From Hyaloscypha bicolor E (Eukaryota > Ascomycota > Leotiomycetes > Helotiales > Hyaloscyphaceae): a DNA stretch of 64,000 nucleotides. Below are positions 45,732 to 56,583 of this stretch, piece by piece. Numbering within the stretch: the first letter of the stretch is position 1; each line of letters opens with the position of its first letter. The notes beneath the pieces are model-generated. The model ran no database searches and was not told where the DNA came from. It was given only the letters and a program-made list of their open reading frames with translations. The DNA lies in assembly GCF_002865645.1 (NCBI RefSeq), contig NW_020194585.1:620001-684000 (forward strand), in the 5' to 3' direction. The translations under genes and the position numbers were made by a program.

Positions 45732-46508
45732 TGAACTTGCTTCAATTGTCGTGTTGCCGAGATTTCCACCTAGCGGAAATGAATCCCTGTTCCCCCGAGA
45801 GCCTCTGGCGCCACGCCTGCATGGTCTTGAAATAGACTTTCAAGGTAGAAGTCGATGTTAAGAATGTGGTTGTGTCACTTTGGTTTTTGCAGGCTGAGTT
45901 CATGGGCAGGACGGGGTGCGATTTCTGACCCAATTCCACCACCAGTTCCTAAGTATTCAGGCCGGCAGTGTAAATTGCTTTGTATGGCAGCCATTTAGTG
46001 GTATCATTCAATTGATACTCAACATCTTAAAACCCCTTCCTTTCCGAGTCGGTCAAGCATGAAATATCGATCGTTGACACATATTCACTCGTGAAGTTCG
46101 AGTTGTCCAGATTCCAGCTGCCCGCCGCCGAATACATTTCGAGTTCCAAAAGCTTCCCGTTTTCAGTCATATGTTTTGATGCAAAGGTCAAGAGAACATG
46201 GTGAGGCACCATAACCTCGACATCCCCAGGAAATGTCTGATGCACAATCAAACCTGCCGGGATCAGGTCCATCGCTGTTACCAAGCAGTATTTGGATGAC
46301 GCCTCCGCCTTGTGGGCGCATGGTGAATTGCTGCGCGCCCATGAGAGAAGTTAAAGAGTCCGGAAAGAAAAGTGAAATTGGGGACACCCCGGAGGTCAGA
46401 ATTGGTGGAATTCGTAGGGTTTCCTTCTGGGGAGAACTGTAATGTTGGATTTGTTGTCGTGACGACCAACACTGATAAGATGTCACTACATGAGTGGTAG
46501 TACCCTAC
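45732..46508 (-). pseudogene. DUF3176 gene, middle fragment
   Basis: Minus-strand readings include YHSCSDILSVLVVTTTNPTL and NFTFLSGLFNFS, then GASPCSLDLCIKTYD (the family's C-x-L-x-x-C-x-x-x-Y box) and finally a Thr/Ser-rich part running to the hAT boundary. The pieces fall in at least two frames. It is bounded by the hAT element on one side and the small inverted-repeat element (46509-46830) on the other. Confidence 0.6.
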
Positions 46509-46830
46509 AGAGACAAAGTGACGGGAATACAGGGTATGCGCGCAAGTTCCTCACCCTCCACCACCGGGTCCGGTTGACTACAGTGCACAGATGCTATAAT
46601 AAAAGCTTTTATAGGGATCTTTAGCGAAGTTACCCTTGTAAGTACAGGGGACAGATCTTGAAATGTGTAGTAGCTCTTATAAAAGTCTTACTGCCTTAGA
46701 TTAGGGGGTAAGACCTAGAGTTATGGGGGCTTATAACAGGTGTAATCCTTTAAATCACATGTGTTAGGACTTTGGAAGCCCTGAACCTGCTCGTATGCCC
46801 TATATTCCTGTCAATTTATGCCGTTATCTG
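46509..46830. mobile_element. MITE-like non-coding element with inverted ends
   Basis: The left end (46509-46538, ...AAAGTGACGGGAATACAGGG) and the right end (46793-46830, ...CCCTATATTCCTGTCAATTT) are imperfect inverted repeats of about 26-30 bp. It has no coding capacity and splits the DUF3176 pseudogene between CTFPQS and YHSCSDI. Parts of it resemble 27003-27300. I could not define a target-site duplication. Confidence 0.5.
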
Positions 46831-47141
46831 CGCAAGCTTCTGATTGACTGAGGAAAGGTGCAGTTTCGAGTGCGGCAGGTAAACGGCATGACAATTGTGC
46901 TAGATTTGAACAATCCCGCATTGACAGCGGGTTTCAAACCAAAATTGGCGTTATTTAGATTCGCCCCGATGTGGGTGCCATTCTTTATGTAAAGATTTGC
47001 CCTGGGAATGTAGGCCTGCGAGACAACGGAGAACTGATTACAGGAAGAATATCGGATGACTTGCTGGGCGAAGGAGCGTGTGCAATAGAGGGCTTGAGGG
47101 AAGCTTCGTTGAATCGACGGATCTGAAGAGTTTATATCCAC
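46831..47141 (-). pseudogene. DUF3176 gene, N-terminal luminal fragment
   Basis: The frame reads SVVSQAYIPRANLYIKNGTH and GLFKSSTIVMPFTCRTRNC-TF, matching the DUF3176 segment that ends in the C-x-x-x-N-C-T-F box. A plausible earlier exon or frame continues to 47342 but is not clear. With the middle and C-terminal pieces this reconstructs one gene order on the minus strand from about 47.3 kb to 41.8 kb. Confidence 0.6.
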
Positions 47142-47516
47142 TTACCTAAAGTAGAAGAAGAAAATGTGAAAGAATCTTCTAAGACTAGAAGCACATGACT
47201 GATAATATGTCCTAGTAGCCAACACAAAGAAGCAACTGAATGACCTTTCTATTTGGGATGTGCAAACATCGACAGGTAGAAAAGTATTAAAAGGTATTGT
47301 CACTTTGTAGATTGGGTAAACGGGCTTCTTTGAAGCTGTCATGAAAAGAAACGCTTACATGAAAGGTTTTGAGAGAATCCAAAGATCTTCTCGTGAGAAG
47401 CAACGATAGGGAGGCTCGTAAAGCTTTAAAGTCCGACGCCTAATGGCCCAACGCGTCGACACCCGGCCACTGCAACCCCCCCTGCCCGCCCACTCACATC
47501 TCCCTGCAACATTGCT

Positions 47517-48245
47517 TTAATCTGGGGTCTCCAGATTACCTGAAGTATTGAGGTTTTCTGGACTCTCATTTCCCTCAACCATCTCACTTTCTCCTTCGGG
47601 CTCACTTCCCCTCACTTCCATAAGGCACGTCGCAACGAGATGTCCCTTCCAACCTCTCGTAGCCAGCGCGTCCAGTGTTTTGTTAATCTCTGAGTCCCAC
47701 TTCTTACTCCGCTCCTCCATATCCTCCTCCGCCCAAGACTCCGTACGACCCTCTTGCTCCTCCTGCGCAAACTCTTCGAAGCTTGTTCCGGCATCTGAAA
47801 AGGTTGTTCTCAACGAACAGACCCACAGCGCGGCATGGTCAGCAAAAAAGGTACAAGAACTAGCTGACCCTGCTTCCCAGTGGACTCCCAGATCCAGGGC
47901 GCTGAGTTCATGATCTGCAAGATTCGAACTCTTTAGGGTTTCGGTAATATCAAACTCTCGATCGTCATACATCCGCACGATTTCGTGTGCCATGTGAAAG
48001 AATTTGTGCTCTGTGCTAAGTGGGAGGCGCATGACGCATATGGTCGAGGCTTCGGAGTAGTCATGATCGCTTTTGCATAGCAGCGGAGTGTCGCCCTCAG
48101 CTTTTTCGCTGTCTTTACTGCAAATAAAATTCAGTTCAACCGGAACTGCGATGCCAAAAAAGCGAGAGAAGCTATGTTCTTTGTTGGATTTAGACAACTT
48201 GGCGGGCAGCCAGGAACCCTTCGAAGAGGAAGTTGCATTTGCCAT
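47517..48245 (-). CDS. Unknown protein, family P (paralog of 59767 and 49624)
   Basis: The frame has 242 aa from ATG 48245 (three further codons are open, starting TTG). It is hydrophilic and acidic, with no signal peptide or membrane segment. Recognisable shared features with the paralog at 59767: TTICVMRLPLS / TTCLMRLPPP, an FNDRESDLD / YDDREFDIT box, LADHELSALDLGVHW / FADHKLVGLSLGVVW, and the end box RGWKGHLVATCLM / RDWQGHLVAVCSM. The tail is Glu-rich. I do not know this family; it appears lineage-specific and expanded in this window. About 260-290 bp upstream it shares a sequence motif with the paralog's promoter. Confidence 0.62.
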   Translation of the reverse strand: MANATSSSKGSWLPAKLSKSNKEHSFSRFFGIAVPVELNFICSKDSEKAEGDTPLLCKSDHDYSEASTICVMRLPLSTEHKFFHMAHEIVRMYDDREFDITETLKSSNLADHELSALDLGVHWEAGSASSCTFFADHAALWVCSLRTTFSDAGTSFEEFAQEEQEGRTESWAEEDMEERSKKWDSEINKTLDALATRGWKGHLVATCLMEVRGSEPEGESEMVEGNESPENLNTSGNLETPD

Positions 48246-48773
48246 TTCGATCAAATAAGCGTATGTGTAGAGTGTTTGGTGTAGAGTGTTTGTTATGTGT
48301 CAGATTCGAATTGAGCTTGAAAGTTTGGAATTTGCGGATGTTGATGAAGGAAGATCAAGTCGAGGTTTTGGGGTAGAAGAGGGGTTTCTATATTCCCAAA
48401 GCCCGAGTTGTATTCACGAGCCACACTTAGGAATATCAGATGTGATTCAGAATGCCCGCAATGACCTGGATTCCAACACACTTGGGATTGATGGAAGGAA
48501 CGAATTTGTGAATCACCCCAAGGCTCGTGGAACGGTGAGAACCACACAAACCTATCCCAAGACTTCGAACACTGAATCATCATCTACTCAATAATCACAC
48601 TCGTCTACCGTAACATCCAGATAGCACTGCAACAAATTTAGGATACTGCGACCTCTGTATTCATTTCTTCGACCCAATTAATCCCGTAATCTCTCATCCA
48701 AGTGCAAGACCACCGAGTCTCCCAGTTGAATCCCTAAGTCCGAAATATTCAATACCCTCAATCAACACCAATC
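48246..48773. other. Promoter-side intergenic region of the family P gene
   Basis: It contains the shared upstream motif at 48506-48532. No gene recognised; a plus frame is open at 48286-48594 but it is the promoter of the minus-strand gene. Confidence 0.45.
48506..48532 (-). promoter_or_regulatory. Upstream motif shared with the paralog at 59767
   Basis: Read on the minus strand it is TTCCACGAGCC then TTGGGGTGATTCACA. Nearly the same string occurs twice before the paralog: CCCACGAGC...TGAGTGATTCACA at 59411-59438 and CCGCAAG...TGGGTGATTCACA at 59491-59519. Orientation relative to the gene is the same. A shared binding site or simply residual duplication homology are both possible. Confidence 0.45.
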
Positions 48774-49097
48774 TTAAGCCTTCTCTTCACACTCCACGTA
48801 CAAATAGTTCTTCCAACCACTCAAAGCCACCGAGGTCCAGATAGCGCCCAAATCTGCCATATCATTCAGGGGAGTCCGTGCAGATCCTTGCCTCATAACA
48901 GGAACAGTATCCTGCCACTGCACGACGGCCGAAGCAATGGTCCAACGGGTGTGATTGTAGCTGTAGCCGTAGTTACTTGTTTTGTTTGCCTCGGTGTGGT
49001 GGAAATCGAGTTGCTTGGTGATGATGCCAAGAAATTATTGGCAGTGGCGGAAATTGACTTGGGGGACGTCGGGGAGCGGAGTAGCTTGGAACCACAT
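48774..49097 (-). pseudogene. Family P-like gene with one premature TAA
   Basis: From ATG 49097 the minus frame gives MWFQATPLPDVPQVNFRHCQ, then TAA at 49035-49037, and then stays open to 48774: LGIITKQLDFHHTEANKTSN, a TRWTIASAVVQW box and ALSGWKNYLYVECEE. The last boxes resemble the VxxW and WxGHLVAxC boxes of family P. Restoring CAA at the stop position would only need one C-to-T reversal, and its context is CpA, the RIP-preferred site. I infer a decayed or partial member of the same family. Confidence 0.45.
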
Positions 49098-49623
49098 AGT
49101 TAAGGCTGAGGCAGGGGCAGCAGGTCGGCGGATGGAGCTGACCAGGCCGAGCCAGGCATGTTGAAAACTTCGGTATCGTTCTCTTTACAGTATTGCGAGT
49201 AGATGGAAGGTAGTCGATGACCGAAGCTGAAGCCGAAGAGATGGAATGGCGTGGAAGCTTTGGGAATGCTTGATCAATATCGAGGAGTTATTGGAAGACT
49301 TCATGCACCGTTTTCCAAAAGAGAAGATCCGGAAGCCCGTGCCTGCTCAAGCTTGGCCAATGATTCCTCTTCATGCAGCTGAACCCTTTCTCCCGAGGAA
49401 ATCACTTTGTATTATGAACTCAGAATGGTGGTGACAAATTCCAAATTGCAGGAGACAATACAGATATTGTTGACCAATCTTTGCTTCAATAGTTCTGACA
49501 TGCGATCCAAAGATCTTTGCTCTCGATTCTCAAACTCTCCGACTCCTTCATCACGGAACCCAACACCAGCTCTTACGCCACCCAACACCAGCTCTTACGC
49601 CAACCAACTCTTCCCATTCCACA
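49098..49623. other. Intergenic, no gene recognised
   Basis: Plus frames at 49246-49434 and 49407-49763 are open but look like antisense of the family member at 49624-50031 or random. Confidence 0.4.
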
Positions 49624-50031
49624 TCAAGCATCAAGCCTTCTCAAATAACACTTCGCAACCACATGGCCCTTCCACTCCCTCACTTCCAAAAGCTCCAACG
49701 CCCTCATCAAATCCTGGTCACTCACCAACCTGGTGTCCGGCACCCCCTGAAGCTCCCAGCTAATCGCAAATGCCCAACCCACCCTTCCCACATCCCACCA
49801 GAGCCCGTCATCCCTTATACGATCCACCGAGTACGCGTCGAGTTGAAGCAAGTTCGTAATGCTCTCTGTCATGCTCGCGAGGATAGAGTTAATGCCGATG
49901 TTGATGATGCCTGTGCTGTTCGGACGCTTCGAATAATCGGTAGGTCGAAAGTATCGGAAGTGTTTGATGATGCAGATGTGGATGAGGATCGGGACGAAGG
50001 AGACGTCGCGGGGAAACATCTGAATTGCCAT
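49624..50031 (-). CDS. Unknown protein, distant family P member
   Basis: The frame has 135 aa from ATG 50031. It starts MAIQMFPRDVSFVPILIHIC, then ITNLLQLDAYSVDRIRDDG, a GRVGWAFAISWEL box and ends LLEVREWKGHVVAKCYLRR. The W-K-G-H-V-V-A-K-C end box and the VxWxxxISWE box line up with the 47517 and 59767 proteins. Shorter than its relatives, it may be N-terminally truncated. Function unknown. Confidence 0.5.
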   Translation of the reverse strand: MAIQMFPRDVSFVPILIHICIIKHFRYFRPTDYSKRPNSTGIINIGINSILASMTESITNLLQLDAYSVDRIRDDGLWWDVGRVGWAFAISWELQGVPDTRLVSDQDLMRALELLEVREWKGHVVAKCYLRRLDA

Positions 50032-50946
50032 TTTTGAGGATTGGAAGATGAACTGCGCATGAGAGCATCCAACAACGTAGGACCGGGAGCCGAGCAATAT
50101 ATACCAACTAATCTAAGATCAAATTTTCCAGCTTAGGCTAGAATAACAAAGTAAGACTCTGCTCAAAGGTTCTCGAACTGGGCAGTACAATGAAGAACGA
50201 ACTTAAACGTGAATTTTCTGGGCGTTTCCATTACCTTGGCTGAAAGGCTTCAAAATTTCCAGTAAATGGTACACCAGGACAACGACCCCAATGGACCGAG
50301 ATTTTTTTGAAGTTTTGATGATGTATGTGGAAGGAGCACCGCCCTGCAGTTGAAACGATAGCAACCACCATTCCTACCGGCACGAACTGGGAGAAGACAA
50401 TCAGCATATGAGAGGATAAGTTAGAAGCAGAAGAGCAGGACGAAACAAAATCGGAGGAGGCAATCAGAATCTTGGTGGAAAAGGCATTGCAGCAAATGAA
50501 GGATGTATTGGATGCAAATAGGCATGTCCAGGGTTGGCTAAGCAGGTAGGAGCTCTCCTTATTATTCAGAAATAAGAAGGGGCCATAAAAGGGCAATAAA
50601 GGGAACCTCTTTTTTTTATAAAAAAAAATAGAACAACCCCGCCCCCGGAATCCAATCAAGTTTAATTGTCGGGAGAGTTGAGTTGCCATCGATTGAGGGC
50701 CCAATGGCCTCGATTCTGGGTAAGTCCAGTTGACTTTGATCCGATATTTGGAAGCTTGTCTCGCTCTGAACTTTAACATTAAAACCTCCTTTCGCCTGAT
50801 AGTTAGAAGTGGAACAACAACACAACAAGTCACCGTATGTCTATCACCTCAAGAGCGCCAGTTTCGCTCTGATTTTGGCAACTTGCTTTAGTCTAAAAGT
50901 TCGTTGTCCTTGTATAAACGATCAGAGCGAACCAAGCTTTGAATTT
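50032..50946. other. Intergenic, no gene recognised
   Basis: A minus frame at 50231-50833 is open, Cys/Ser/Phe-rich, and its composition does not look like a protein to me. A poly-T and poly-A tract lies near 50607-50630. Confidence 0.4.
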
Positions 50947-51158
50947 ATGGCTCTACCTACTGAGTGACTGGCAACTGTGCCATCTGCCATGGTCCTTTCA
51001 TCAATCCCGTGCTCAACAGAGCAAACCAGGCCTATTGCAAAGATTGTCTTCTTCCCTATCGTCCTACGAAACCCTCAGATCCTCGATCTCATCGGCCCAG
51101 ATGGACGGATGTCCAATGCAAGGCTCTCACCCATTCTCTACATTTGCTCCGAGTGTAA
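50947..51158 (+). pseudogene. Small Cys-rich (C-x2-C) protein remnant
   Basis: ATG 50947 reads MALPTE then stops at TGA; the frame one base away, from 50964, gives TGNCAICHGPFINPVL...AYCKDCLLPYRPTKPS, a pair of C-x2-C knuckles with 22 residues between, as in treble-clef or LIM/RING-half zinc sites. A GTAAGT donor lies at 51155, so further exons may follow. It is either a frameshifted pseudogene or a gene whose first exon I have not found. Confidence 0.3.
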
Positions 51159-51837
51159 GTTGTTTTGGCCACTTGAACAGTGCCGATCGACTCCAAGAGA
51201 TGGCTACGAAGATGGAAATGGCATGGTTTATTTTGAGGCTTTCAAGGAAAATCACATCGCATTTTGGACCCTTATTCTCTACAAAAAGCTGCTTGTCATC
51301 TAAAGATAAGGGAGGAAGATGGAAACGAAGTAAGCAGCAAGATCAGAGCGAAGCAGGCTCGACTTTGTAACTTGAGATGACGCTTAATCAAACGGATTTT
51401 CTCATCTGAAGACAGAAAGATAAAGCTGGGAACGAAGCAAGCAAGATCGGATAATATTCCTCCTCCCTCTTATGGCAACGCCCATGTCTGAGCCGGCGCC
51501 GTCATATCTTCCCTAAACTCATCTCCTCTTACCTTTGTTTCCATTTTTATCTGCTCAAGGACCGCGGCAGACAAACTTCCTTTAGCACATGATTCCCATA
51601 TTCACTCCTACTTGTCACGAGCATTGCTACTAGCGTCATATCTGTCTGGCACAAACAAGCCTCTTTTCGCACATGAAATCCTTATTCACTCCTACTTATA
51701 ACCAGCTTCGTCACTAGCGTGATAACCATCGTCGTTGTCACTCGTCTATAAAACAAAAAAAAAATCCTCGCTCGCTTCAAAACCATCCCTTCGACACATC
51801 TTTGCTGATACTGTGCCTGCCTGCTCCTTTTGTCACA

Positions 51838-52757
51838 ATGTACTCCAGACGCGGTCGCCCTTCGAAGGCAGAGCGAGACCGTATGCTCCAGCTAGCTGGC
51901 CATGGACCCAGCAGCACAAGCACTAGCACCGGCCCCAACCCCAGTCCATTCACCCCGCAAGCTCCGGTACAACCACCTCAAGCTGGTCCTTCATTATCCC
52001 GGCTGAGCTCAGTACAACTAAATCCGAATCCATTATCCCAACAGGCTATGGTACAAACTCCACCTCCACCTCAAGCCCCAATCTCCCAACCCCAAGCAGT
52101 ACAACCAAATCCACACAGCTTGTTCTACGTAGCAACACAGCACCGGCTCCAGGCCTCCACCAGGGGTTCGGACCTCCTTTTTGGCACGGGAATCGTGAGC
52201 ATCGCGCCTACCGCCTCCGGTGACGTTCTCTTCTCGACCCTGGTTGCGATTTTGAATACTCAAGCTCATGACACCGCGCGTGACGCAAGTCCCCCCCCCC
52301 CTCTTTTGATTCTCCCACCAACATCTTGAACATTCAAACCTAGCCTTTCTTCATTCTCCTTGCCCATCCTAGAACAATGGCTAACAGCTGTCAGACCTTC
52401 GGCATCGCATCCCTAATGACCGCCTACACAACCGCCTGCACACCCCTCGGCACCTCACCCCGCCGCCTCAACTTCCTCCGCCTCGCACTCCGGTACGCCG
52501 AGTACCTGGCGTTGAACGACAAGGATGCAGAGGCGTTCGATACGAAGATTCGGGATACGGAGGAGCTGACGCTGGCGATGCGGTTGATGAGCAGGAGGGG
52601 TTGGAGGGATGTGTTGGTTGCGTATTGGGAGTTGAGTGAGGTTGGGGAGGTAGAGGGTGAGGGTGGCGAGGGCTTGCAGGGGGAGGGAATTGGGAAGGGG
52701 AAGAAGAGAGGTGGTGAGGAGGGGGAGGGAGAGAGGAAGAGGGTCAGGGGTGAATGA
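51838..52757 (+). CDS. AT-hook-type Pro-rich protein with a probable GC-AG intron
   Basis: I join 51838-52284 and 52395-52757, giving 269 aa. The N-terminus (MYSRRGRPSKAERDRM) contains the AT-hook core R-G-R-P. A Pro/Gln/Ser-rich linker runs to about residue 100, then a folded part (DVLFSTLVAILNTQAHDT). After the join come TFGIASLMTAYTTACTPLG and RRLNFLRLALRYAEYLALND. The tail is Gly/Glu/Lys-rich. The intron begins GCAAGT, the standard form of the rare GC donor, and ends TGTCAG with a CTAAC branch just upstream, in phase 0. If unspliced, two separate frames would result. Likely nuclear, DNA-binding by inference from the AT-hook only. Confidence 0.55.
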
Positions 52758-53058
52758 GTGAGTGTGACAAGACTGCATGGTGCTTGCTGTACATTGGGAA
52801 GATTCGCTTTTGCATACTTCTGGAAGTGCATGGAACAATTCGGCAAAGTTGGCGACATTGTTCTGCATGCTGGTGGTACAACGAAATAGAGCAGCATGGG
52901 CAGCAGAGAGAGCAGAACCAAAGCAAGCAACCAAAGCAATAAAGCAGATTGTAAATCACACTTCTGGGTCAATGAGAACCAGCCAAGATCAAGGCTTAAT
53001 TTGCAATCTACCACAACTCCAGAAACAATGACTTTTTGTCTATCAAAAGACCACACTT

Positions 53059-54406
53059 TCAAGAAACCTCCCGAATCAACTTTCCCCCCATCCCAGCCTT
53101 CTGGCCACCAACGAAGATAGCTCCAACAGGCCCCTCGATCCACTCCTCCGGCACACCAATGCGGTTCCCATCTTTGTTGCTGACAAAACGAACGAAAAGA
53201 GGATTGGGTTTCTGGCCCTCGGAATCGGGTGTGGCATCTCCGGGTATGGCGTTGAAGTCTCGGCGACGAGCATTGGTTTTGGGGGCTTGCTTTTTGAGGA
53301 GCTTGTTGATCGTTTCCATCTGGTAGATGTTAGAAGTGACCGGGAGAGGGAATGGGAGAGTAGTACTTTTTCTTCTTCGTTTCGCTTCTCGGAAAGGTTC
53401 TTTCTTCGTCGGGCCATTTCTGCGCGACGCATAGCGTGTTCCTCGGCGGTCAAATGCTTCTTGACTTGGACTTCTGTTGGGCGGTTAGTACATATCATGG
53501 GAATAGGCCTTAAGACGTACCATCTGGGAGCGCCAACATTGGCCCACTGCCTCCTTCCTCAAATCGAGCTCGTTGTCTCTTGGTGAGTTTGTTGAGGTCT
53601 GGTGTTGAAGCTCGACTTCCACCAGCTGGTGTCTCATCATCGCTATCCAGACTGTCTTCGTCGTCTTCATCAACTTCCTCCTCAACCTCAATCTCCTCTT
53701 CCTCGCCCTCAGCATCTTCTTCATTGCCGGTTTGCATGCCTTCCTCCTCCTCTACCTCCTCACCAACATCACTATCCAATTCGCTCAATTCCTCGTCATC
53801 ACTCGCCTCTTGCATCTCCTTTTGCTGGACAGCCATGCGGTCACCCCGAGTTGGCGGCTTGACTGCAATGGTTTGCCGTCCAGACTGGGCCCTGGAGATT
53901 TTGATGACAGGCGGCGGCGGTGGGACATCCATATCAACATCCCCATCCGCGTCTTCATCGCCCAATCCATCATCCTCAGCATCCATATCCTCGTCCTCTT
54001 CCTCAACGCTCTCACCCTCCGCATCATCATCCGCCACATCCTCCATCTCCTCATCTTCCTCCTCGTCACTATCAGACTCCAAGACATAGCTCTTTCTCAC
54101 ATTCCTCGCTCGCTTGCCCTCGATGATCTCACCGCCAACAAATGATTCCTTCACGGCGATTGAGTTGCTGGATGAGCTGGCACGGGTTGCCTCTCGGAGT
54201 TTGCTGGAAGATGTCTTTACTGTAAGACGCATTGACTGGGGGCTCCGTGACGAGGTGGTCGGAGGACCACGTGAAACGGTAGCCATGGAGACATTCTCAG
54301 ATACCGTGCGCCGCGGTCGCGATGATGGCATTCTATCAGAAGCGGCATCAGTAATTGCTTCTGCAGCCTTGACCGCCGCGGAGCGCTGGCTGCGTCGCGA
54401 TGACAT
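53059..54406 (-). CDS. Ies2-like INO80 chromatin-remodelling subunit (PAPA-1 domain)
   Basis: I join 54406-53521, 53473-53367 and 53319-53059 (two 47-bp introns, TACTAAC branch in the first), 417 aa. The N-terminus is Ser/Arg-rich; residues about 110-265 are long Asp/Glu runs. From about residue 272 comes the PAPA-1-like region: LTKRQRARFEEGGSGPMLALP, VKKHLTAEEHAMRRAEMARR and RKNLSEKRNEEEKMETINKL, which defines Ies2/INO80B. Ies2 is a nuclear subunit that stimulates the INO80 ATPase on nucleosomes. The C-terminus (FVRFVSNKDG...VPEEWIEGPVG) is conserved-looking but is not a HIT zinc finger. Confidence 0.85.
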
Positions 54407-54946
54407 GATGGATGATGAGGTGCAGCGATCAGAGAGTAGAACAGAACAGAACAGGTGGCGGCGCAGGTTCACGATCGCTTGATTGATTGCTTGCTTGTTT
54501 GCTTGCTTGCTTGATGGAAGAGGCGGGAGGACGTTGAAATAAAGAACGGGGGGAGATCCCGGGTGGGTGGTCTTGTTGGTGGTCTGGTCTCTGTGGTCCA
54601 ACTGAGGCCTGATTGGCATTCAGGCAACTTCCTCGACCGGACCAGATCGGAGGCAGATGCAGCAGCCACAGACAGGGCAATTGAGCAAGCAATTGAGGAG
54701 GCCGCGTCGCATGGATGGAAATAGCCGCGCCAACACAAACGCCCCGTAAGATAATCAACCACACACGTGTTGCTGTTGCTGTTGCTGTTGCGATTACGAT
54801 TGCGATTGCGATTGCTTTTGCTTTTGCTTCGTACAACGCCAGCTTGAAGCAATCGACGATCTTCCAGCCGCGCAGGATTCAGACAAGCGCCACCGCTCGC
54901 TCGTTTGCAGCCATACAACGGAAAATCACAGAAAATGTGATGCAAC
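54407..54946. other. Intergenic between divergent promoters, with hexanucleotide repeats
   Basis: A run of imperfect GTTGCT / GATTGC / GCTTTT six-base units spans about 54770-54832, and a short TTGCTTGC repeat lies near 54486-54511. Otherwise I see nothing. Confidence 0.55.
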
Positions 54947-55093
54947 TCACTCCTTTTTGCTCGACGTGGCTTTCTCAGCCCGAGACTTGGGCTTCCCTCT
55001 CATTCCTGCCCAGCTGTAGCCCTCCTCGGTGCCCTCTGAGTCGGTACTCAGTCTTCGCACCTTCTTACTGGGTCGCTCGGTGCGGCTTGACAT
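54947..55093 (-). CDS. Small basic protein, doubtful
   Basis: ATG 55093 opens 48 codons: MSSRTERPSKKVRRLSTDSE, then GYSWAGMRGKPKSRAEKATS and KKE, ending at TGA 54949-54947. The acceptor-like CTTTAG lies directly before the ATG and a GTGAGT donor-like site overlaps the stop, so it may be one exon of a larger gene. Composition is Lys/Arg/Ser-rich as in nuclear proteins. No family known. Confidence 0.35.
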   Translation of the reverse strand: MSSRTERPSKKVRRLSTDSEGTEEGYSWAGMRGKPKSRAEKATSSKKE

Positions 55094-55459
55094 CTCTAAA
55101 GGTGATTGTGCGGCGGCTGACGCTTACCTGCAGCCTGTGAGGATGAAACGGAAGCTGTATAGTCAATATTGAGGTGAAGTGATGATGCAAATGCTGGGCG
55201 ACTTGTGTCTATGTGATGTATGGAATTGGAGATCAAGGAGTGATAAGAAGTGAATCCAAAATGGGTGAAATGTGAAGGTACTTGGTACAGTGACTTGTCA
55301 GAGATGCTCTCAAACGTCGGTCAGCGGAAAATGGAGTCTCAAAGTTGATTGGCCGTGCTAGAGTTACGTAAGCAACCTCGGCATGTGAAGGTAATGCCGA
55401 CAACAAACAAAACCACGAATGTGTCGGACCATCTCCTTTCAACATTGAGACTATTCGCC

Positions 55460-56583
55460 ATGAGCGATTCAGACCAGGGAGAGAAGAAGGCAGGTGTGCC
55501 GTCGTGGCAGCTGAAATCGAAAGACGCAACAGCGAAAGAGGAAGAGAAATCATCTGCGGAATCAACGAGTCGCGAGACGATCATCGAGCAGGCAAAGAAG
55601 TTCCTGGAGGAGGACGAAGTACGCAATGCATCGACAGACAAGAAGATCGCATTTCTAGAGAGCAAAGGACTACGTGGCGAAGAAATCCAGGATCTGCTGG
55701 GCATCACAATGAACCCAGAAGCATCCTCCGAAGTAGCTCCTCCATTCCCCTCAAAACATCACCGTACTAAGCCTTCCAGACTCCACGACCACAACCTACC
55801 CAACAATCCCCGCCACCTCCACCTCCACCTCCACCTCCACAGCAACAAACCCCCTCCCAACCGCCAATAATAACCTACCCCGAATTCCTCACCACCCCCA
55901 CCTCCCCTACACCCCTAATAACCAAAACCCGCCTCCTCACAACCCTCTACCTCTTCTCCGGGCTGTCCGCCCTGCTCTACGGCACAAACACCTTCCTGCT
56001 AACCCCGATGCTCGCCACACTCACCGATTCCCGACTATCATTCGCAGCAACCGCTTCTTCCAATCTCTCGAAGCTCATCACCCGCCTCGAAAGCATAGTC
56101 TCCGAGATCCCACCAACAATAGGGCCTGCACATGAACATAAAGAGGAGGACTCAGAAAGCGACGAAGATCCCACTGAGCTTTTTCATAGAGATATTGGTG
56201 TGCAGACTTCGCTCCCTAATTCAGAGGCTGGGACGAGACCGGGGACACCGACGCCTACATCTGCGCTTGCGGACCAGACGTCCCGGCTTAAATCCCTTAC
56301 GGGATCTTTGAACGGGTTAATAGACGACGGTACATCTGAAGGCCATGATGTCGTGGAGTTAGAGGCTACGATCGGGGTGTTGAAAGACTATTTGGAGGGT
56401 ATGACTTATGTGACTCCGAGTTATAATTTTGGTGGGTCGGGGGCCTATGGGGGAAGAGAGGGGGCAGGGGGTAAGGAGGCGGATGATGAGATAAGCAGGG
56501 TGAAGATGGGGATTAAGAGTATGAAGGGGGTGTTGCTTAGTGCGAGGAGCTTTCCGGGGGGTGTGAGGGGTGTGGGGAGGTGA
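55460..56583 (+). CDS. Pex14-like peroxisomal membrane peroxin
   Basis: I join 55460-55732 and 55780-56583 (47-bp intron, GTAGCT donor, TACTAAG branch, TCCAG acceptor), giving 358 aa. The N-terminus has the Pex14 helical domain that binds Pex5 and Pex19: TIIEQAKKFLEEDEVRNAST and KKIAFLESKGLRGEEIQDLL, including KKIAFLESKGL. A Pro-rich stretch (PPPPPPPPPP) follows, then a hydrophobic segment (LYLFSGLSALLYG, residues about 150), and a coiled-coil-prone C-terminal part. Pex14 is the docking platform for matrix-protein import. The overall layout fits a fungal Pex14 or the Pex14/17-type protein. Confidence 0.85.

Noticed and set aside
53580..54145. Long Ser-rich plus-strand frames
   Set aside because: They are antisense shadows of the acidic Asp/Glu runs of the Ies2-like gene.
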